This document shows, piece by piece, positions 62,580 through 64,000 of a stretch of 64,000 bases of DNA. This DNA is from Inhella inkyongensis (lineage in GTDB: Bacteria; Pseudomonadota; Gammaproteobacteria; Burkholderiales; Burkholderiaceae_C). The stretch's first letter is position 1. Every line of letters starts with the position of its first letter. The notes below the pieces were generated by a model. The model saw nothing but the letters and a program-made list of their open reading frames with translations. It was not told the DNA's origin and made no database searches. The stretch covers positions 2,604,001-2,668,000 of the forward strand of contig NZ_CP040709.1 of NCBI RefSeq assembly GCF_005952805.1, given 5' to 3'. Made by a program: the position numbers and the translations under genes.

Positions 62580-63152
62580 TTAGTCCAGCGTTCTAGCACG
62601 CTTTCTCACCGGGCGATTTGGGTCTTTTACCAATTTTGGTTTAACGAATGCTTTTACATTCGCAGGAAGCCAAACAATGTCTCCATGTTCCATTACATAT
62701 GTTAGAGAGATTTTTGGGTTGTTCTCATCGACCCCTCCCTTATCATGCCATTTCTTTTCCCACTTAGAGTAGTAGTGCTCCATGTCAGCGGGTTTAAGCC
62801 GATAAATTACCTGCAACTCAATTCCCTTAAACGCAGCAAAGTACCAATCAACCTTGCGATATTTTGCAATAATTCGAGGATTCATATGGTGATGAGTCGT
62901 AAACTGATGCTGTAAATCAAGATTTACAGTTTTGATTTCGTACTCATTGCCCTGGGCATCAATTGCATCGTTGCCTTCGCGGGCTCCATCAGTAGAAAGG
63001 CCCAACAACATTAGCAATTGCAGGTATTTGCCACCGTTGTCTTGAAAAATATCTTTGATATTAAATTTTGACGCTAATTCTTGGTATTCGCGTACATACG
63101 GAAAAAGGCGGTCAAATTTTTCCTTATCGGATTCTGTCGGAAGGGTTGTCAT
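62580..63152 (-). CDS. pvuIIR: PvuII-like type II restriction endonuclease
   Basis: A 190-residue protein strikingly like R.PvuII, which cuts CAGCTG. Matching blocks include NIKDIFQDNGGKYLQLL, GAREGNDAIDAQGNEYEIKTVN, TTHHHMNPRIIAKYR, MEHYYSKWEKKWHD and NNPKISLTYVMEHG. The PvuII active site Glu55, Asp58, Glu68 and Lys70 corresponds to Glu59, Asp62, Glu72 and Lys74 here, and the DNA-reading His pair lies in HHH at 87-89. R.PvuII is 157 residues and ends soon after YVMEHG; this one has a basic tail of about 33 more residues (ending RKRARTLD). ATG 63152 is used; it overlaps the C gene by 29 bases, as in the PvuII system. Confidence 0.93.
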   Translation of the reverse strand: MTTLPTESDKEKFDRLFPYVREYQELASKFNIKDIFQDNGGKYLQLLMLLGLSTDGAREGNDAIDAQGNEYEIKTVNLDLQHQFTTHHHMNPRIIAKYRKVDWYFAAFKGIELQVIYRLKPADMEHYYSKWEKKWHDKGGVDENNPKISLTYVMEHGDIVWLPANVKAFVKPKLVKDPNRPVRKRARTLD

Positions 63153-63357
63153 TGGGTTGCAGCAGGTCTCTGATGTCAACACCCAGAGCAGCAGCCAACT
63201 TTTCCATGTTGTCTATGGAAATGTTCCGCTCACAGCGCTCAACCGAACTAACATATGTACGATGCAATTCTGCTAAGTCCGCAAGTCTCTCTTGCGAGAT
63301 ACCTTTGGTGCTCCTGAGACTTCTCAGGTTGTACGCAAAATTTTGTCGTGCTGTCAT
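63124..63357 (-). CDS. pvuIIC: Controller protein C of PvuII-like restriction-modification system
   Basis: A 77-residue helix-turn-helix (XRE/Cro type) regulator like C.PvuII: NLRSLRSTKGISQERLADLAELHRTYVSSVERCERNISIDNMEKLAAALGVDIRDLL. In PvuII-type systems C dimers bind C-boxes in front of the C-R operon, activating it at low and repressing it at high levels, which delays endonuclease until the methylase has modified the host. The gene is divergent from the methylase with C-boxes between them and overlaps the endonuclease gene by 29 bases. Confidence 0.93.
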   Translation of the reverse strand: MTARQNFAYNLRSLRSTKGISQERLADLAELHRTYVSSVERCERNISIDNMEKLAAALGVDIRDLLQPNDNPSDRIR

Positions 63358-63393
63358 GCTCTGGACGTCGGTGAAAGCCCAGATGATCCTTGC

Positions 63394-63422
63394 TTGACAA
63401 CTTTGTATCTACAGACTATAAG
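63394..63422 (+). promoter_or_regulatory. Sigma-70 promoter for the methyltransferase gene
   Basis: TTGACA at 63394-63399, a 17-base spacer, TATAAG at 63417-63422, about 25 bases before the methylase ATG. The -10 lies within the perfect C-box, so the controller protein should also repress this promoter. Confidence 0.75.
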
Positions 63423-63424
63423 TC
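63399..63424 (-). promoter_or_regulatory. C-box operator pair
   Basis: Read on the minus strand: GACTTATAGTC (63424-63414), a perfect GACT-N3-AGTC palindrome, a four-base spacer TGTA, and a weaker second box GATACAAAGTT (63409-63399). Strong box plus weak box with this spacing is the known C-protein operator layout of PvuII-type systems. Confidence 0.8.
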
Positions 63425-63446
63425 TCATTTTCGACACTGAACCCCT

Positions 63447-64000
63447 ATGCACCTGCCTAAACTGACCGACGCACCGCTTTATACGACAGGGCTAGGAGCG
63501 GCCTATGTGGGTGACTCCCTTGAACTGTTGCGTCAACTACCAGATGAATCTGTCAATCTGGTTATGACATCTCCGCCCTTCGCATTGCAGCGTCAGAAGT
63601 CCTACGGAAATAAAGACGAGCATGAATACATTGACTGGCTTGCGGAATTCGCTGAACTTGTTCATAAGAAATTAAAAGCCGATGGCTCTTTTGTAGTTGA
63701 TTTAGGAGGCGCTTACCGGAAAGGAGTTCCGGTGCGAAGCCTTTACAATTACCGCGTACTCATCAAGTTTTGCGATGAAATTGGCTTTCATCTCGCAGAA
63801 GAATTTTTTTGGTACAACCCTTCAAAATTGCCGTCACCTATTGAATGGGTAAATAAACGAAAAATAAGAGCGAAGGATTCGGTAAATACGGTGTGGTGGC
63901 TCTCAAAAACTGAGTGGCCAAAGGCGGACGTGTCTAAGGTTCTTGCCGAATACTCGGAAAAGATGAAAAAGCTAATAAAGAATCCGGAGGCTTATTACAC
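63447..64000 (+). CDS. pvuIIM: PvuII-like N4-cytosine DNA methyltransferase (3' partial)
   Basis: About 184 codons are visible before the window ends. From ATG 63447 the frame reads YVGDSLELLRQLPDESVNLV, then the catalytic motif IV MTSPPFALQRQKSYG typical of N4-cytosine methyltransferases, then GSFVVDLGGAYRKGVPVRSL, FFWYNPSKLPSPIEWVNKRK and VNTVWWLSKTEWPKADV, all matching M.PvuII nearly block for block. It should methylate the inner cytosine of CAGCTG and protect DNA from the divergent endonuclease. M.PvuII is a permuted (beta-class) enzyme, so the SAM-binding part lies beyond the window. Confidence 0.93.
   Translation, partial: MHLPKLTDAPLYTTGLGAAYVGDSLELLRQLPDESVNLVMTSPPFALQRQKSYGNKDEHEYIDWLAEFAELVHKKLKADGSFVVDLGGAYRKGVPVRSLYNYRVLIKFCDEIGFHLAEEFFWYNPSKLPSPIEWVNKRKIRAKDSVNTVWWLSKTEWPKADVSKVLAEYSEKMKKLIKNPEAYY

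Overview
The window reads as about 58.8 kb of chromosome from a GC-rich betaproteobacterium, probably Burkholderiales (Sphaerotilaceae or Comamonadaceae-like), followed by at least 5.2 kb of much AT-richer integrated DNA that runs off the right edge. The assignment rests on gene content (an exosortase A/PEP-CTERM locus, the rimP-nusA-infB-rbfA-truB-typA order, strong GC3 codon bias) and is an inference.

Region 1 (1-42,340) is a large exosortase A (XrtA/EpsH) exopolysaccharide and protein-sorting locus. On the minus strand from 36,536 down to 25,929 lies the conserved core: Wza-like export lipoprotein, chain-length determinant, tyrosine autokinase with a (Gly-Tyr)10 tail, outer-membrane beta-barrel protein, AAA ATPase, DUF3473-type deacetylase, FemAB-like protein, XrtA fused to an EpsI domain, and a UDP-HexNAc dehydrogenase. 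It continues (25,812-8,221) with glycosyltransferases, two AsnB-type amidotransferases, a WecE-like aminotransferase and an accessory module (small EmrE-like transporter, amidohydrolase, ATP-grasp, WbqC, ATP-grasp/HAD fusion, methyltransferase). Most joins are ATGA, GTGA or TTGA stop/start overlaps, so translation is probably coupled. The left end (1-8,207) adds a third AsnB-like protein, a deacetylase/BioF2-like pair, a Wzx-type flippase and an OafA-type O-acyltransferase with an SGNH domain. Divergently (36,748-42,339) lie a FAD-linked oxidase, the TPR lipoprotein PrsT and a PEP-CTERM substrate behind a good sigma-54 promoter. The inferred pathway makes uronic acid and amino sugars, amidates, acylates or ligates groups onto them, polymerises and exports the polymer, and sorts PEP-CTERM proteins through XrtA. 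Inside the operon, at 10,194-10,448, sit two inverted copies of a structured, covarying element that I do not recognise.

Region 2 (42,473-45,498) holds a frameshifted IS1595-type transposase, a 3-hydroxyisobutyryl-CoA hydrolase-like gene and an EamA transporter.

Region 3 (45,609-58,802) is housekeeping: typA, truB, rbfA, infB, nusA and rimP on the minus strand; fabI on the plus strand; a basic amino acid decarboxylase on the minus strand; then an nfeD/stomatin-like pair and tRNA-Ser(GGA).

Region 4 (58,803-64,000) is an integrative mobilizable element abutting tRNA-Ser: tyrosine integrase, TraD-like coiled-coil protein, candidate oriT, MOBQ relaxase, an unknown 137-aa protein, and a PvuII-like restriction-modification system (R and C on the minus strand, M divergent and truncated by the window end) with recognisable C-boxes.
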